From: Ignavibacteriales bacterium
GTDB taxonomy: Bacteria; Bacteroidota; Ignavibacteria; Ignavibacteriales; Ignavibacteriaceae
DNA length: 33,794 bases
NCBI GenBank assembly: GCA_020061995.1
Contig: JAGUXE010000309.1
Span: 1-33,794 of the forward strand
Direction of reading: 5' to 3'
The position numbers and the translations under genes are program-made. Every line of letters starts with the position of its first letter. Within the stretch, counting starts at the first letter, position 1. The notes under the pieces were generated by a model. The model had not been told where the DNA came from. It did no database searches and saw only the letters and a list, made by a program, of their open reading frames with translations. Of this stretch, positions 33,617 to 33,794 are shown one piece after another.

Positions 33617-33794
33617 CAATAAAATTCGATACCTCCATTCTTTCCCCTTGCTGTCCAGCCTCACCTCCCGACATTGCACTAAAGCGGTGTATAATTTCCT
33701 GACTTGTCCAAATTAGTGCGGCAGGAGATGAAGTTTAAGTAATAAAGCTGAAATATATTCTGAAAAAGGGACTCGTTTAACAATAATTTTATTA
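33617..33794. other. Terminal 178 bp without a recognised gene
   Basis: No convincing gene is visible. Positions 33631-33690 are about 55% G+C, well above the surrounding sequence, and are C-rich on the plus strand. A 7-bp inverted repeat (GCACTAA at 33676-33682, TTAGTGC at 33713-33719) follows. It may be an intergenic repeat or the edge of a structured RNA. Nothing proves either. Confidence 0.4.

Overview
The window is AT-rich (roughly one third G+C by eye) and looks like chromosomal DNA of a member of the Fibrobacteres-Chlorobi-Bacteroidetes group, most likely the Ignavibacteria/Chlorobi side. The reasons are the DUF4159-DUF4175 gene pair, a Bacteroidota-style YebC N-terminus, many small lipoproteins, a MauE-thioredoxin fusion and a DUF4900 protein. 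This placement is inference, because no rRNA or other strong marker gene is present. No tRNA, rRNA, CRISPR array or insertion sequence was found.

Left edge (1-1717, minus strand): the start of a YkoF-like thiamine-binding protein runs off the window, followed by two small lipoproteins (one with a PEGA domain) that end at a clear terminator.

Centre (1718-22485): a type IV pilus-like locus with its own regulators. A minus-strand trio (4079 to 1718) looks like minor pilins of PilV/PilW/PilX type, the last with a DUF4900-like body. After a 661-bp gene-free stretch come three plus-strand pilin-like genes, two of them 93% identical. A good sigma-54 promoter with a palindromic upstream site precedes the second pilin, and a strong terminator closes the pilin unit. 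A tight machinery operon follows: inner-membrane platform (GspF/PilC), assembly ATPase (GspE/PilB), PilT-like ATPase, a PilM-PilN fusion, a PilO-PilP fusion and a short secretin. It runs on into a CheY-like regulator, a large membrane hybrid kinase with three receivers, and a receiver joined to an orphan histidine-kinase dimerisation domain. Convergent to it lie a soluble hybrid kinase and an NtrC-type sigma-54 activator, which could work as a PilS/PilR-like pair on the sigma-54 pilin promoter.

The most unusual point is that all six pilin-like proteins have a minimal leader of two to four residues ending in Gly, and lack the basic leader and Glu5 of standard type IV pilins. No prepilin peptidase is present in the window. 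With the two fused alignment proteins, a duplicated platform N-domain and an altered Asp box in the PilT-like ATPase, this suggests a divergent lineage-specific pilus or pseudopilus system.

Right part (22716-33794): mostly housekeeping or accessory genes. These are a lipoprotein, an SGNH hydrolase, DUF4159 and DUF4175 envelope proteins, a methyltransferase-like protein, YjbQ, YebC, a MauE-thioredoxin fusion and a secreted C69 peptidase that ends at a good terminator.
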